A stretch of DNA of 64,000 bases from Agromyces sp. H66 (GCF_004959775.1 NZ_SJZG01000012.1:63910-127909); one strand, 5' to 3'. Shown: positions 14,797-24,229, counted from the first letter of the stretch. Numbers and translations: made by a program. The notes: generated by a model from the letters alone, not told the origin.

Positions 14797-17334
14797 ATGA
14801 CCCAGCCGCTCCTCGACCGCGCTCCGCGCCCGTACGATGCCGACGCGATGTACGACGCCTTCGTCGACTGGGCCGACGAGCGGGGGTTCGCCCTCTACCC
14901 CGCGCAGGACGAGGCGGTCATCGAGATCGTCTCGGGCTCGAACGTCGTCCTGTCGACGCCGACCGGCACCGGCAAGTCGCTCGTCGCGGTGGCTGCGCAC
15001 GCGGCATCCGTCGCCCAGGGCGGCCGCAGCTACTACACGGCCCCCATCAAGGCGCTCGTCAGCGAGAAGTTCTTCCAGCTCGTCGACATCTTCGGGGCCT
15101 GCAACGTCGGCATGGTCACGGGCGACAGCTCGGTGAACCCGGATGCCCCGATCATCTGCTGCACCGCGGAGATCCTCGCCAACCTCGCCCTCCGGCACGG
15201 GGCGGATGCCGCGGTCGACCAGGTCGTGATGGACGAGTTCCACTACTACGGCGACCCCGAGCGCGGCTGGGCGTGGCAGGTGCCGCTCATCACGCTGCCG
15301 CGCGCGCAGTTCGTCCTCATGTCGGCGACGCTCGGCGACGTCACCGGAATCGCCGACGACCTCACCCGGCGCACCGGCCGCGAGACCGCGCGGGTCACGG
15401 GCGTCGACCGCCCCGTGCCCCTGCACTTCTCCTACGCGAAGACGCCGGTGCAGGAGACCGTCGAGGAGCTCATCGAGACCCGGCAGGCGCCCGTGTACAT
15501 CGTGCACTTCTCGCAGGCGGCAGCGATGGAGCGGGCGCAGGCGCTGTCGTCGATCCGCGTCGTCACGCGCGAGCAGCGCGACGAGATCGCCGCGGCCATC
15601 GGCGGTTTCCGGTTCACGACGGCGTTCGGCAAGACGCTCTCACGTCTCGTGCGCGCGGGCATCGGCGTGCACCACGCGGGCATGCTCCCCCGCTACCGAC
15701 GACTCGTCGAGACGCTCGCGCAGCGCGGGCTCCTCCGCGTCATCTGCGGCACCGACACGCTCGGCGTCGGCATCAACGTGCCGATCCGCTCGGTGCTGAT
15801 CACGGCGCTCGCGAAGTTCGACGGGCAGCGGATGCGGCAGCTGAGCGCTCGCGAGTTCCACCAGATCGCCGGACGCGCGGGCCGGGCGGGCTACGACACC
15901 GCCGGCACGGTCGTCGTGCTCGCGCCCGAGCACGAGATCGAGAACGAGGTCGCCGTTCGCAAGGCGGGCGACGATCCGAAGAAGCTCAAGAAGGTCGTGC
16001 GCAAGAAGGCGCCGGCCGGCCAGGTCACGTGGGGCGAGGGGTCGTACGAGCGGCTCGTCGCCGCCGAGCCCGAACCGCTCGCACCCCAGCTGAAGCTCAC
16101 GGCGGCGATGCTCATCAACGTGATCGGCCGCGGGGGAGACGTGGCCCGCGGCATCCGCTCGCTCGTCTTCGACAACCATGAGGCGCGGTCGCGGCAGGTC
16201 GAGCTCGCCCGCCGTGCGCTCGAACTCCTGCGGACGCTGCGCGACGCGGGCGTCGTCGAGCTCCTCCCGCCGTCGGCGCCGGGGCGACCGGCCGACCTGC
16301 GCCTCACGATCGACCTGCAGCCGAACTTCGCCCTCAACCAGCCGCTGTCGCCGTTCGCGCTCGCCGCGATCGAACTGCTCGACCCGGATGCCGCGGCGGG
16401 CACGGGAGTCGGCACCGGGCACTACGCGCTCGACGTCGTGTCGATCATCGAGTCGACGCTCGACGACCCGCGCCCGATCCTCTCCCAGCAGCAGTTCAAG
16501 GCCCGCGGCGAGGCCGTCGCGGCCATGAAGCAGGACGGCGTCGAGTACGAGGAGCGCATGGAGCTGCTCGAGGAGGTCACCTGGCCGAAGCCGCTCGCCG
16601 AGCTGCTCGCGCAGGCGTTCGAGACGTTCGCGTCGAGCCAGCCGTGGGTGCGCGACTTCGAGCTCTCGCCGAAGTCGGTCGTGCGCGACATGTTCGAGCG
16701 GTCGATGTCGTTCGGCGAGTACGTGGCGTTCTACCAGCTCGCCCGGAGCGAGGGGCTCGTGCTGCGCTACCTCTCCGACGCGTTCCGGGCGATCCGGCAG
16801 ACGGTGCCGACCGACGCGAAGGACGAGGAGCTCCTCGACCTCATCGAGTGGCTCGGCGAGCTGGTGCGCCAGGTCGACTCGAGCCTCGTCGACGAGTGGA
16901 ACGAGCTCGTCGATCCCACGGCGCACCTGCCCGAGGACGAGGCGCCCGTGGTGCCGCCCGCGCCGCCGTCGGTCGTCACGAATCGCCGCGCGTTCACCGT
17001 GCTCGTGCGCAACGAGCTCTTCCGCCGCGTGCAGCTCGCCGCGCTCGAGCGCGACGACGAGTTGGCCGAGCTCGACCCCGACGCGGGGTGGCCCGACGCG
17101 CTCGACCGCTACTACGCCGAGCACGACTCGATCGGCACCGACGGGGCGGCGCGTTCACCGCGGCTCGTCACGATCGACGAGACGGATGCCGCGTCCGGCG
17201 TGTGGCGCGTCGAGCAGACGATCGACGACCCCGCGGGCGACCACGACTGGCGGATCCGGGCGGAGGTCGACCTCGAGGCGTCGGCCGAGGTCGGCGCGGC
17301 GAGCGTGCGGGTGACCGAGGTGGTGCGGCTGTAG
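14797..17334 (+). CDS. DEAD/DEAH-box helicase, Ski2-like
   Basis: An 845-residue superfamily 2 helicase. Motif I is STPTGTGKS (residues about 51-59), motif II is VMDEFHYYG (DEFH, near 147), motif III MSATLGD, and motif VI is FHQIAGRAGRAGYD. The long region after residue 420 is helical and ends in a C-terminal domain with no clear homology, as in actinobacterial Ski2/Mtr4-like proteins often annotated as RNA helicase. It probably unwinds RNA for turnover. CAGACT lies 7 nt before the ATG, indicating a leaderless message. Its stop is 4 nt from the end of the convergent EamA gene. Confidence 0.9.
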   Translation: MTQPLLDRAPRPYDADAMYDAFVDWADERGFALYPAQDEAVIEIVSGSNVVLSTPTGTGKSLVAVAAHAASVAQGGRSYYTAPIKALVSEKFFQLVDIFGACNVGMVTGDSSVNPDAPIICCTAEILANLALRHGADAAVDQVVMDEFHYYGDPERGWAWQVPLITLPRAQFVLMSATLGDVTGIADDLTRRTGRETARVTGVDRPVPLHFSYAKTPVQETVEELIETRQAPVYIVHFSQAAAMERAQALSSIRVVTREQRDEIAAAIGGFRFTTAFGKTLSRLVRAGIGVHHAGMLPRYRRLVETLAQRGLLRVICGTDTLGVGINVPIRSVLITALAKFDGQRMRQLSAREFHQIAGRAGRAGYDTAGTVVVLAPEHEIENEVAVRKAGDDPKKLKKVVRKKAPAGQVTWGEGSYERLVAAEPEPLAPQLKLTAAMLINVIGRGGDVARGIRSLVFDNHEARSRQVELARRALELLRTLRDAGVVELLPPSAPGRPADLRLTIDLQPNFALNQPLSPFALAAIELLDPDAAAGTGVGTGHYALDVVSIIESTLDDPRPILSQQQFKARGEAVAAMKQDGVEYEERMELLEEVTWPKPLAELLAQAFETFASSQPWVRDFELSPKSVVRDMFERSMSFGEYVAFYQLARSEGLVLRYLSDAFRAIRQTVPTDAKDEELLDLIEWLGELVRQVDSSLVDEWNELVDPTAHLPEDEAPVVPPAPPSVVTNRRAFTVLVRNELFRRVQLAALERDDELAELDPDAGWPDALDRYYAEHDSIGTDGAARSPRLVTIDETDAASGVWRVEQTIDDPAGDHDWRIRAEVDLEASAEVGAASVRVTEVVRL

Positions 17335-17338
17335 ACCC

Positions 17339-18259
17339 CTACGCGAGCGCGAGCATGCCCGCCGCGGTCAGCGCGAGCGCGAGCCCAACCCACTGCACGG
17401 GCGCGATGCGCTCCTTCAGCACGACCGCGGCGAGCAGGATCGTGCCCGCTGGGTACATCGCGCCGAGCACCGCCGCGACCGAGAGGTCGCCGGCGCGGAT
17501 TCCGAGCAGGAGCAGCGTATTGGCGGTCACGTCGACGACGCCGCAGGCGACCGCGAGGCGCAGGCCGGCCGTGACGGCGGTGCGCCTCGGCGCGGCCGTG
17601 CGGGCCGCGGCGGCTCGCGGCATCCGCTCGTCGACCGCGTACCTGCGTCGCCGTCGCATGGCACGCGCGACGGCGAGCACGCCGAGTGCCGTGAAGATGA
17701 GACCGGCACTGACGCCGCGGTTGAGGATGAGGGGAGTGATGCCGCTCTCGTCGCTCGTCTGGTCGATCGTGATGAAGAAGGTGCCGATGGCCAGCCCTGA
17801 ACCGGTCGCCAGGACGAGTCCCCGCAGGCTCGGGCGCACGGCGCCCCGCTCGGGCACGAACCCGACGAGCACGACCGCGACGAGGGCGAGCCCGAGCGCC
17901 CAGTAGCCGAGCGTGGCGAGTCGCTCGCCGCTCACGACGAGACCCCACGCCATCGGCACGACCGCGGAGATCACGGCGGTGAGCGGCGAGAGGATGCTCA
18001 TCGGGCCGATCGCGAGCGCGGCGTAGAGGAGGGTGATCGCGACGGCCCCGGCAACCCCGGAGATGATGCCCCAGAGCACGTCGTGGGCGGTCCACGCTCC
18101 GCCGAGGAACGGGGCGACGACGAGGAGCAGGACGAGGCCGGTGAGTCCGGCGACCGCCGTCGCGAGCATCGCGTTGATCCGCTTGGCGGCGAGTCCGCCG
18201 AGGAAGTCGGCCGCGCCGAAGACCAGGGCGCCGCTGAGGGAGAGGACGGCGGTGAGCAT
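17339..18259 (-). CDS. EamA/DMT family transporter
   Basis: A 306-residue protein with about 10 transmembrane segments arranged as two EamA repeats: residues 1-135 (LTAVLSLSGALVFGAADFLG onwards) and about 155-300 (ending APVQWVGLALALTAAGML). The second half carries the typical G-A-x-x-P-x-x-T motif as LGAMYPAGTILLAAVVLKE. DMT carriers export metabolites or amino acids; the substrate is unknown. The Met at 18259 follows TAGGCT by 8 nt and is preferred over the Met at 18298, which would add 13 polar residues. A cytoplasmic loop rich in Arg/Ala separates the halves. Confidence 0.88.
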   Translation of the reverse strand: MLTAVLSLSGALVFGAADFLGGLAAKRINAMLATAVAGLTGLVLLLVVAPFLGGAWTAHDVLWGIISGVAGAVAITLLYAALAIGPMSILSPLTAVISAVVPMAWGLVVSGERLATLGYWALGLALVAVVLVGFVPERGAVRPSLRGLVLATGSGLAIGTFFITIDQTSDESGITPLILNRGVSAGLIFTALGVLAVARAMRRRRRYAVDERMPRAAAARTAAPRRTAVTAGLRLAVACGVVDVTANTLLLLGIRAGDLSVAAVLGAMYPAGTILLAAVVLKERIAPVQWVGLALALTAAGMLALA

Positions 18260-18307
18260 CGGCGGCCAGCCTAGCCCCGGGTCGGGGTGACACCTCATCG
18301 GGGGTGC

Positions 18308-18350
18308 GCCTGCTCATATGAGCAGGCTCTGCGCACATTCCACTTAAGTG
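18308..18350. promoter_or_regulatory. 20-bp and 10-bp perfect palindromes upstream of the nucleotidase gene
   Basis: GCCTGCTCATATGAGCAGGC at 18308-18327 is a perfect 20-bp palindrome with no spacer, and CACTTAAGTG at 18341-18350 is a perfect 10-bp palindrome. Both lie in the divergent region between the EamA transporter and the secreted nucleotidase. A zero-spacer palindrome suits a dimeric regulator rather than a terminator. The binding protein is unknown. Confidence 0.6.
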
Positions 18351-18493
18351 CAGGTGACGAGTTGGCGAAACCACTTCCCCGCGTCCGGGCGCGAATCGTA
18401 GGCTTCGATCGTCCCCCGAGCGTCGCGCGGGGGCGTGCAGGGCCGGGGGTTGCGGATTCGGGAACCTCGGCGGACTCGCAGAGGAGACACGGA

Positions 18494-20494
18494 ATGCAGC
18501 ATCGGTCCAGTGGTGCGGAACTCGATCGCACCAATGCCCCCATTCGGTCGCGCAGCCGGTTCGCCGCAGGCGCGCTCGCGACGGCCACTGCCGCCGCGCT
18601 CACGTTCAGCGGCGTCGCATCCGCCCAGGCCGCGCCGCCGGTGGACAAGCAGAAGATCGCCGAGATCAACCTCGTCACGGTCAACGATTTCCACGGGCGC
18701 ATCGAGCAGTCCGGCGCCGCGGGCGGCATCGCCGCGCTCGCACGGGCCGTCGACGAGATCCGCCGCGGCAGCGCCGACACGGTCTTCGCGGCCGCCGGCG
18801 ACATGATCGGCGCATCCACGTTCACGTCATTCATCCAGCAGGACGTGCCGACCATCGAGGCGCTCAACGAGGCCGGCCTCGACGTGAGCGCGGTCGGCAA
18901 CCACGAGTTCGACCAGGGCTTCGCCGACCTCACCGACCGGGTCATGCCGCTCGCCGAGTGGGAGTACCTCGGTGCGAACGTCTACGACGCGGGCACCGAT
19001 GACCCCGCGCTCCCGGAGTACTGGGTGCAGGAGTTCAAGGACGTCAGCATCGGCTTCGTCGGCGCGGTGACCGAGGAGCTGCCGTCCCTCGTGAGTCCCG
19101 CGGGCATCGACCAGATCGACGTCGGCGCCCCCGTCGAGGCGGCGAACCGCGTCGCGGACCAGCTCAGCGACGGCGACGCCGCGAACGGCGAGGCCGACAT
19201 CGTCATCATGCTCGTGCACGAGGGCGCCGCGACGACGGCGATCGAGTCCGCGATCGACCCGACCACTCCGTTCGGCGAGATCGTGAACGGCGCCAACGAC
19301 AACATCGATGCGATCGTGTCGGGCCACACGCACCTTGCGTACAACCACGTGATCGACGGTCGGCCGGTCATCTCGAGCGGCCAGTACGGCGAGCGCTTCA
19401 GCAACATGGTGATCCGGTACGACACGCTCGGCGACGAGATCGTGTCGATGCACAACACGATCTACGACCTCGCCGTGCGCGACGCCGAGGGCGACATCGT
19501 CGGCTACGCCTACAAGGACGACCACAAGACCTCGGTCATCGTCGATGACGCCGTCGAGGTCGCAGCCGAACTCGGCAGCGTCGTGCTCGGCGATGCCACC
19601 AGTCTCTTCGGACGCGCCGTGCGCTCGGACCCGGCAGGAGCATCCTCGTTCCCGGAGAACCGCGGCGGCGAGTCCACGCTCGGCAACTTCGTCGCAGACG
19701 TACAGCTCTGGGCGCTCAACGTCGACGGGACTCGGAGCGTGGACATCACGTTCATGAACCCGGGCGGCCTGCGAGCCGACCTGGCGTCGGGCGAGGTCAC
19801 CTACGCCGAGGCGGCGGGAGTCCAGCCGTTCGCCAACACGCTCGTGTCGATGGACCTCACGGGTGCCCAGATCAAGCAGGTGCTCGAGGAGCAGTGGCAG
19901 CCGGGCAAGTCGCGTCCGTTCCTGAAGCTCGGCGTGAACGACGCGTTCACGTACACCTACGACCCGGCCGCGGCGCTGGGATCGCACATCACCCAGATGT
20001 GGCTCAACGGCACTCCGATCGACCCGAACGCCACCTACTCGGTCGGGGTCAACTCGTTCCTCGCCTCGGGCGGCGACAACTTCTCCACCCTGGACGAGGG
20101 CGCGAACAAGGCCGACAGCGGCAAGATCGACCTCGAGTCGATGGTCGACTGGTTCGACGCCTTCGGTACCGCCACTCCCGACGTGCAGCAGCGCGCGGTC
20201 GGCGTGCACCTGCCCGGCGGAATCACGGTCGCTGCGGGCGCCGAGGTGACCGTCGACCTGTCGTCGCTCGACTTCACGCGCGACGAGGTCGACGCCGACA
20301 CGGCAGTCGTCTCGTATGGCGGCGTCACCCTCGGCAGCGCGCCGATCGACACCGCGTACACGCCGGAGTACGACGAGGTCGGCCAGGCGAGCGTCACGTT
20401 CACGGTCCCGGCCGGCGCGAGCGGTCCGACCACGTTTGACGTGTTCGTGCCCTCGACCGGCACGACCAGCTCGTTCACGCTGAACGTCGGCTGA
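18494..20494 (+). CDS. Secreted bifunctional metallophosphatase/5'-nucleotidase (UshA-like)
   Basis: A 666-residue exported enzyme that hydrolyses extracellular nucleotides to release nucleoside and phosphate. A signal peptide with a long basic n-region (cleavage near ASAQA-A, about residue 46) is followed by the metallophosphoesterase domain: VNDFHGR (Asp65, His67), AAGDMIG, GNHEFD, LVHEGA and SGHTH. The C-terminal nucleotidase domain shows FMNPGGLRADL and VGVNSFLASGGDNF. The last 85 residues form an extra beta-sandwich-like domain without LPXTG anchor. AGAGGAGA precedes the ATG, and a clean terminator follows. Confidence 0.92.
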   Translation: MQHRSSGAELDRTNAPIRSRSRFAAGALATATAAALTFSGVASAQAAPPVDKQKIAEINLVTVNDFHGRIEQSGAAGGIAALARAVDEIRRGSADTVFAAAGDMIGASTFTSFIQQDVPTIEALNEAGLDVSAVGNHEFDQGFADLTDRVMPLAEWEYLGANVYDAGTDDPALPEYWVQEFKDVSIGFVGAVTEELPSLVSPAGIDQIDVGAPVEAANRVADQLSDGDAANGEADIVIMLVHEGAATTAIESAIDPTTPFGEIVNGANDNIDAIVSGHTHLAYNHVIDGRPVISSGQYGERFSNMVIRYDTLGDEIVSMHNTIYDLAVRDAEGDIVGYAYKDDHKTSVIVDDAVEVAAELGSVVLGDATSLFGRAVRSDPAGASSFPENRGGESTLGNFVADVQLWALNVDGTRSVDITFMNPGGLRADLASGEVTYAEAAGVQPFANTLVSMDLTGAQIKQVLEEQWQPGKSRPFLKLGVNDAFTYTYDPAAALGSHITQMWLNGTPIDPNATYSVGVNSFLASGGDNFSTLDEGANKADSGKIDLESMVDWFDAFGTATPDVQQRAVGVHLPGGITVAAGAEVTVDLSSLDFTRDEVDADTAVVSYGGVTLGSAPIDTAYTPEYDEVGQASVTFTVPAGASGPTTFDVFVPSTGTTSSFTLNVG

Positions 20495-20513
20495 GTCCCG
20501 CGTCTGAATGGCG

Positions 20514-20543
20514 GAGCGGCCCCGGACTCGTCCGGGGCCGCTC
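20514..20543 (+). terminator. Intrinsic terminator after the nucleotidase gene
   Basis: GAGCGGCCCCGGA (20514-20526) pairs perfectly with TCCGGGGCCGCTC (20531-20543) around a CTCG tetraloop, 20 bp after the stop codon. The position also shows that an in-frame ATG at 20508 cannot be the recQ start. Confidence 0.85.
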
Positions 20544-20615
20544 TCGTTCGCCCGGGCCCTTCCCACCCGCGGAGAATCGGGCCGGAGCGTCGCAGGCGCT
20601 CGTTACACTCGTCGG

Positions 20616-22619
20616 GTGAGCCCCAACGCGGAACCCCATTGGACCGAGGAGGTCCCGTGGGATCCCGACGAACTTCCGCCCCCCGACGACGAGTGGGCAC
20701 CGCCGGCCGACGAGTTCCCTGCGCCCGCCGAAGCGGGTTCGTCCGAGCGGCGCGTTTCGACGGGCTCGCGGGTCGCGCGCGCTGCGCCCGCCCGGTTCGC
20801 CGACGCCGCCGAGGCCCTGCACACGGTCTTCGGCTACGACGCGTTCCGGGGCGAGCAGGCCGAGATCATCGCGCAGGTCACGCGCGGCGGCGACGCGGTC
20901 GTGCTCATGCCCACAGGCGGCGGCAAGAGCCTCTGCTACCAGATCCCCGCACTCCTCCGCGAGGGCACCGGCATCGTGGTGTCGCCGCTCATCGCGCTCA
21001 TGCACGACCAGGTCGACGCGCTCGTGCGCAACGGGGTGAGCGCCGCGTACCTCAACTCGAGCCAGCTGCCGGCCGAGCGTGCGGCGGTCGAACGCGCCTA
21101 CCTCGCGGGCGAGCTCGACCTGCTCTACATCGCGCCCGAGCGGCTCAATGCCGAGCCGGTCAAGCGCTTCCTCGAAGAGGGGCGGGTCGCCCTCTTCGCG
21201 ATCGACGAGGCGCACTGCGTCGCCCAGTGGGGTCACGACTTCCGCCCCGACTACCTCGCACTCTCCGAGCTCGCCGAACGCTGGCCCGACGTGCCGCGCA
21301 TCGCGCTCACGGCCACCGCGACCGAGGCGACGCACCGCGAGATCACCGCACGGCTCTCGCTCGACGGCGCGCGGCACTTCGTGTCGAGCTTCGATCGCCC
21401 CAACATCCAGTACCGCATCGCGCCCAAGGTCGACGTGCGCCGGCAACTGCTCGACTTCGTGCGCAGCGAGGGGCGGGATGCCTCGGGCGAACCGGTCTCG
21501 GGCATCGTCTACGCGCTCTCCCGCGCGTCCACCGAGAAGCTGGCGGCGTTCCTCGTCGCCAACGGCGTCGACGCCATGCCGTACCACGCGGGCCTCGACG
21601 CCCGCGTCCGGCGCCGCACGCAGGAGCGCTTCCTCCGCGAGGACGGCGTCGTGATCGTCGCGACGATCGCGTTCGGCATGGGCATCGACAAGCCCGACGT
21701 CCGGTTCGTCGCCCATGTCGACCTTCCCAAGTCGGTCGAGGGCTACTACCAGGAGACGGGGCGCGCCGGTCGCGACGGACTGCCCGCGACGGCGTGGCTC
21801 GCCTACGGCCTCCAAGACGTGGTGCAGCAGCGCCGCATGATCGACGAGAGTCCCGGCGATCTCGCGCACCGACGTCGTCTGGCGCAGCACCTCGACGCCA
21901 TGCTCGCGCTCTGCGAGACCGTGCAGTGCCGCCGCCAGAACCTGCTCGCCTACTTCGGCCAGGCGAGCGAACCGTGCGGCAATTGCGACACCTGCCTCGA
22001 ACCGCCCGCCGCATGGGACGGCACGATCCCGGCGCAGAAGCTCATGTCCACCATCGTGCGCCTCAAGCGCGAGCGCCGGCAGCAGTTCGGCGCCGGCCAC
22101 CTCATCGACATCCTCCGCGGCAAGGAGACCCCTCGCGTACGCCAGTACGGTCACGATTCCCTCGCGACCTGGGCCATCGGCGCCGACCTCGGCGAGCAGC
22201 AGTGGCGCGGCGTCGTGCGCCAGCTCCTGGCGCAAGGCCTGCTCGCGACCCACGGCGAGTACGGAACGCTCGCGCTGACGGATGCCTCGGCCGCCGTGCT
22301 CTCCGGAGCACGCACGGTCATGCTCCGCACCGAGCCCGATCGGCCCATCCGCTCCCGCGGTCCGAAGGCGGTGCCCGCCGCCGCCGACCTCGATCCGGCG
22401 CAGGCCGAGCTCTTCCAGGCCCTGCGGGAGTGGCGCGCCGGCGAGGCCCGCGAGCAGGGGGTCCCGGCCTACATCGTGTTCGGCGACGCCACGCTCCGCG
22501 GCGTCGCCGAGGCCCGTCCGACCGCGCTCGCCGACCTCGACGGCATCAGCGGCATCGGGGCGAAGAAGCTCGAGGCGTACGGCGAGAAGCTGCTCGCCGT
22601 GGTCGCCGAGCACGGCTGA
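20616..22619 (+). CDS. recQ: ATP-dependent DNA helicase RecQ
   Basis: A 667-residue 3'-5' DNA helicase for recombination and fork repair. Motif I is MPTGGGKSLCYQIPA (residues about 98-112), motif II FAIDEAHCVAQWGHDFRP (near 195), and motif VI QETGRAGRDG. The RecQ zinc site (C-x-x-R-R-Q, then CGNCDTC) and a C-terminal HRDC domain (about residues 597-667, LDGISGIGAKKLEAYG) are present, so the full RecQ-Ct-HRDC architecture is intact. The GTG at 20616 follows TACACT by 6 nt (leaderless) and lies after the upstream terminator. The first 60 residues form an acidic, proline-rich extension. Confidence 0.96.
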   Translation: MSPNAEPHWTEEVPWDPDELPPPDDEWAPPADEFPAPAEAGSSERRVSTGSRVARAAPARFADAAEALHTVFGYDAFRGEQAEIIAQVTRGGDAVVLMPTGGGKSLCYQIPALLREGTGIVVSPLIALMHDQVDALVRNGVSAAYLNSSQLPAERAAVERAYLAGELDLLYIAPERLNAEPVKRFLEEGRVALFAIDEAHCVAQWGHDFRPDYLALSELAERWPDVPRIALTATATEATHREITARLSLDGARHFVSSFDRPNIQYRIAPKVDVRRQLLDFVRSEGRDASGEPVSGIVYALSRASTEKLAAFLVANGVDAMPYHAGLDARVRRRTQERFLREDGVVIVATIAFGMGIDKPDVRFVAHVDLPKSVEGYYQETGRAGRDGLPATAWLAYGLQDVVQQRRMIDESPGDLAHRRRLAQHLDAMLALCETVQCRRQNLLAYFGQASEPCGNCDTCLEPPAAWDGTIPAQKLMSTIVRLKRERRQQFGAGHLIDILRGKETPRVRQYGHDSLATWAIGADLGEQQWRGVVRQLLAQGLLATHGEYGTLALTDASAAVLSGARTVMLRTEPDRPIRSRGPKAVPAAADLDPAQAELFQALREWRAGEAREQGVPAYIVFGDATLRGVAEARPTALADLDGISGIGAKKLEAYGEKLLAVVAEHG

Positions 22620-22729
22620 TCCGTTGCGGCGCGCCAGCGACCTGGGCTGCCCGCCGCCGGGCGGGGGCTAGGATCGCGGCAACGGGTCGTGGCCCGTGGC
22701 ATCCGTGCACCGGCGTCGTCAGGAGCAAC

Positions 22730-23161
22730 ATGTCAGACCAGTTCGGCCCCAAGCGTCCGCTCGGCGTCACGATCGTCGCCGTCCTCGCGATCGTGTCCGG
22801 CGTCTTCGACATCATCGGCGGCATCGTGCTGCTCGCGACGCAGTCCGATGCGAGTGCGACGGAGCGGTTCGGCGGAGCGGGCCTTCTCGTCGCGGTCGCC
22901 GTCTCGTCGATCGTGCTGGGCGCCATCATGCTGCTCGTCGCCTACGGCCTGTTCCGGGGCAACGCGGTCGCCCGCTTCGCGGCCACGATCCTGCAGGTGA
23001 TCTCGCTGGCGGGCTCGGTCTCGTCTGGCATCGCGGCGCCGGCCACCCTGTCGACCGAGATCCTGAGCGCGCTCCTGGCCCTCGCCATCCTGTTCCTGCT
23101 GTGGTCGGGCGAGGCGTCGCGCTTCTTCCGCGGCCTCGCTCCCGGCGAGCCGACGGACTGA
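22730..23161 (+). CDS. Four-TM membrane protein, tandem paralog 1
   Basis: A 143-residue protein with four hydrophobic segments. The first, VTIVAVLAIVSGVFDIIGGIV, is followed by a polar loop, a FGGAG motif, a second segment around VAVAVSSIVLGAIMLLVAYG, then TILQVISLAGSVSSGIA and a fourth ending LLWSGEASRFFRG. The pattern V-A-V-L-x-x-x-S-G-x-x-D-I is shared with the next two genes, which are clearly paralogs. It resembles uncharacterised actinobacterial membrane proteins (DUF7144-like); no function is known. AGGAGCAAC precedes the ATG, and a TAGGAT hexamer lies about 60 nt upstream. Confidence 0.75.
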   Translation: MSDQFGPKRPLGVTIVAVLAIVSGVFDIIGGIVLLATQSDASATERFGGAGLLVAVAVSSIVLGAIMLLVAYGLFRGNAVARFAATILQVISLAGSVSSGIAAPATLSTEILSALLALAILFLLWSGEASRFFRGLAPGEPTD

Positions 23162-23249
23162 TTCGTGCTGCGGCATCCGTCGTCGCGCTAGCATCGGCCC
23201 AAGGTCGTCGTGCGGCGCTGCACGGCGCGAAGCGAGTGGGGAGCGCATC

Positions 23250-23669
23250 ATGCCTGAAGCAACGAGCCGGCCGATCGGAGTCGCCATCGTGGCGGTCCTG
23301 GCATTCGTGTCCGGTGTCATCGACATCATCACGGGCATCCTCCTGATCTTCCAGGGGGACGATCCCGATGTGACGGACGCCTTCGGCGGATCGGGCGGGC
23401 TGCTCGCCGCCGCGATCGGCTCGATGGTGCTCGGCCTGATCGTCGTGATCCTCTCGTTCGGCCTCTGGCTGGGGCGCTGGATCGCTCGCATGATCGTCAC
23501 GGTGCTGCAGATCCTGTCGCTCATCGGCTCGCTGTTCATGGCGGTGGCGTACCTCGGCGACCCGGTGGGCGAGTGGGCGAGCGTCCTCGTCACGGCGATC
23601 GTGGTGATCCTGCTCTGGACGCGCCCGGCGAGCGCCTACTTCCGCGGCAGCGAGGCCGCCTCGCGCTAA
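23250..23669 (+). CDS. Four-TM membrane protein, tandem paralog 2
   Basis: A 139-residue paralog of the gene just upstream. The shared blocks are IVAVLAFVSGVIDIITGI, FGGSGGLLAAAIGSMVLG, LGRWIARMIVTVLQILSLIG and the C-terminal LLWTRPASAYFRG. Four transmembrane segments are predicted. GTGGGGAG lies a few nt before the ATG. A TAGCAT hexamer at 23189-23194, 56 nt before the ATG, matches the position of similar hexamers upstream of the other two copies, so each may have its own promoter in spite of the short spacing. Function unknown. Confidence 0.75.
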   Translation: MPEATSRPIGVAIVAVLAFVSGVIDIITGILLIFQGDDPDVTDAFGGSGGLLAAAIGSMVLGLIVVILSFGLWLGRWIARMIVTVLQILSLIGSLFMAVAYLGDPVGEWASVLVTAIVVILLWTRPASAYFRGSEAASR

Positions 23670-23714
23670 CATCGCAACAGGCCGCCATGTCGGGCGGCGC
23701 GAACGGGGGCGTTC

Positions 23715-24110
23715 ATGGCCATCCATCGACCTGGCGGCGTGACCTTCGTCGCCGTGCTGACCTGGATCTCGGGGGCACTCGACATCCTCGGCGGCACCAT
23801 ACTCCTCTTCCAGACGAGCATCGCCTCGACGGTCGAGCAGTTCGGTGGGGCGAGCCAGCTCATCGCCACCGCGCTGGCCGGGATCCTCGTCGGCGTGGTC
23901 GTGATCGTCGTGGCCGTCGGGCTGTTGCGTGGCAGCAACGGCGCGCGCATCGTCGTCACCGTCTTCGAGGTGCTGTCGATCCTCCTCTCCGTGTTCCTCG
24001 CGATCACGTATCCGGCCGTCGCGATCGGCGAGTACATCGGCATCGTCTTCGCCCTCCTCATCATCGCCATGCTCTGGACGCGTCGCGCGAACGAGTTCTT
24101 CCGCCACTAG
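23715..24110 (+). CDS. Four-TM membrane protein, tandem paralog 3
   Basis: A 131-residue paralog with the same order of blocks: FVAVLTWISGALDILGGTI, FGGASQLIATALAGILVG, GARIVVTVFEVLSILLSV and the C-terminal MLWTRRANEFFRH. The upstream TAACAT (23667-23672) overlaps the stop codon of paralog 2. The charged ends (RRANEFFRH; in the others SGEASRFFRG and RPASAYFRG) place a conserved aromatic-arginine tail in the cytoplasm. Sequence divergence among the three copies is high, so the duplication is not recent. Confidence 0.75.
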   Translation: MAIHRPGGVTFVAVLTWISGALDILGGTILLFQTSIASTVEQFGGASQLIATALAGILVGVVVIVVAVGLLRGSNGARIVVTVFEVLSILLSVFLAITYPAVAIGEYIGIVFALLIIAMLWTRRANEFFRH

Positions 24111-24177
24111 GCGGCAGACGATCGAGCGGATGCCGCGACATCCGATTGTGGACACCACCACGGCAGAGGCACCGGGG

Positions 24178-24229
24178 TTTGTAGGGTCCCAACAGGTGCC
24201 CGTGAGCCGTCGTGCGCGTGTTTTGTAGG
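24178..24229 (+). repeat. Direct repeat TTTGTAGG upstream of the acyl-CoA dehydrogenase
   Basis: TTTGTAGG occurs at 24178-24185 and again at 24222-24229, 44 bp apart, close to four helical turns. Each is flanked by runs of G or C (CCGGGG and GGCCCC). They lie 90-140 bp upstream of the acyl-CoA dehydrogenase gene and may be regulator sites. Chance cannot be excluded for 8-bp matches. Confidence 0.3.
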
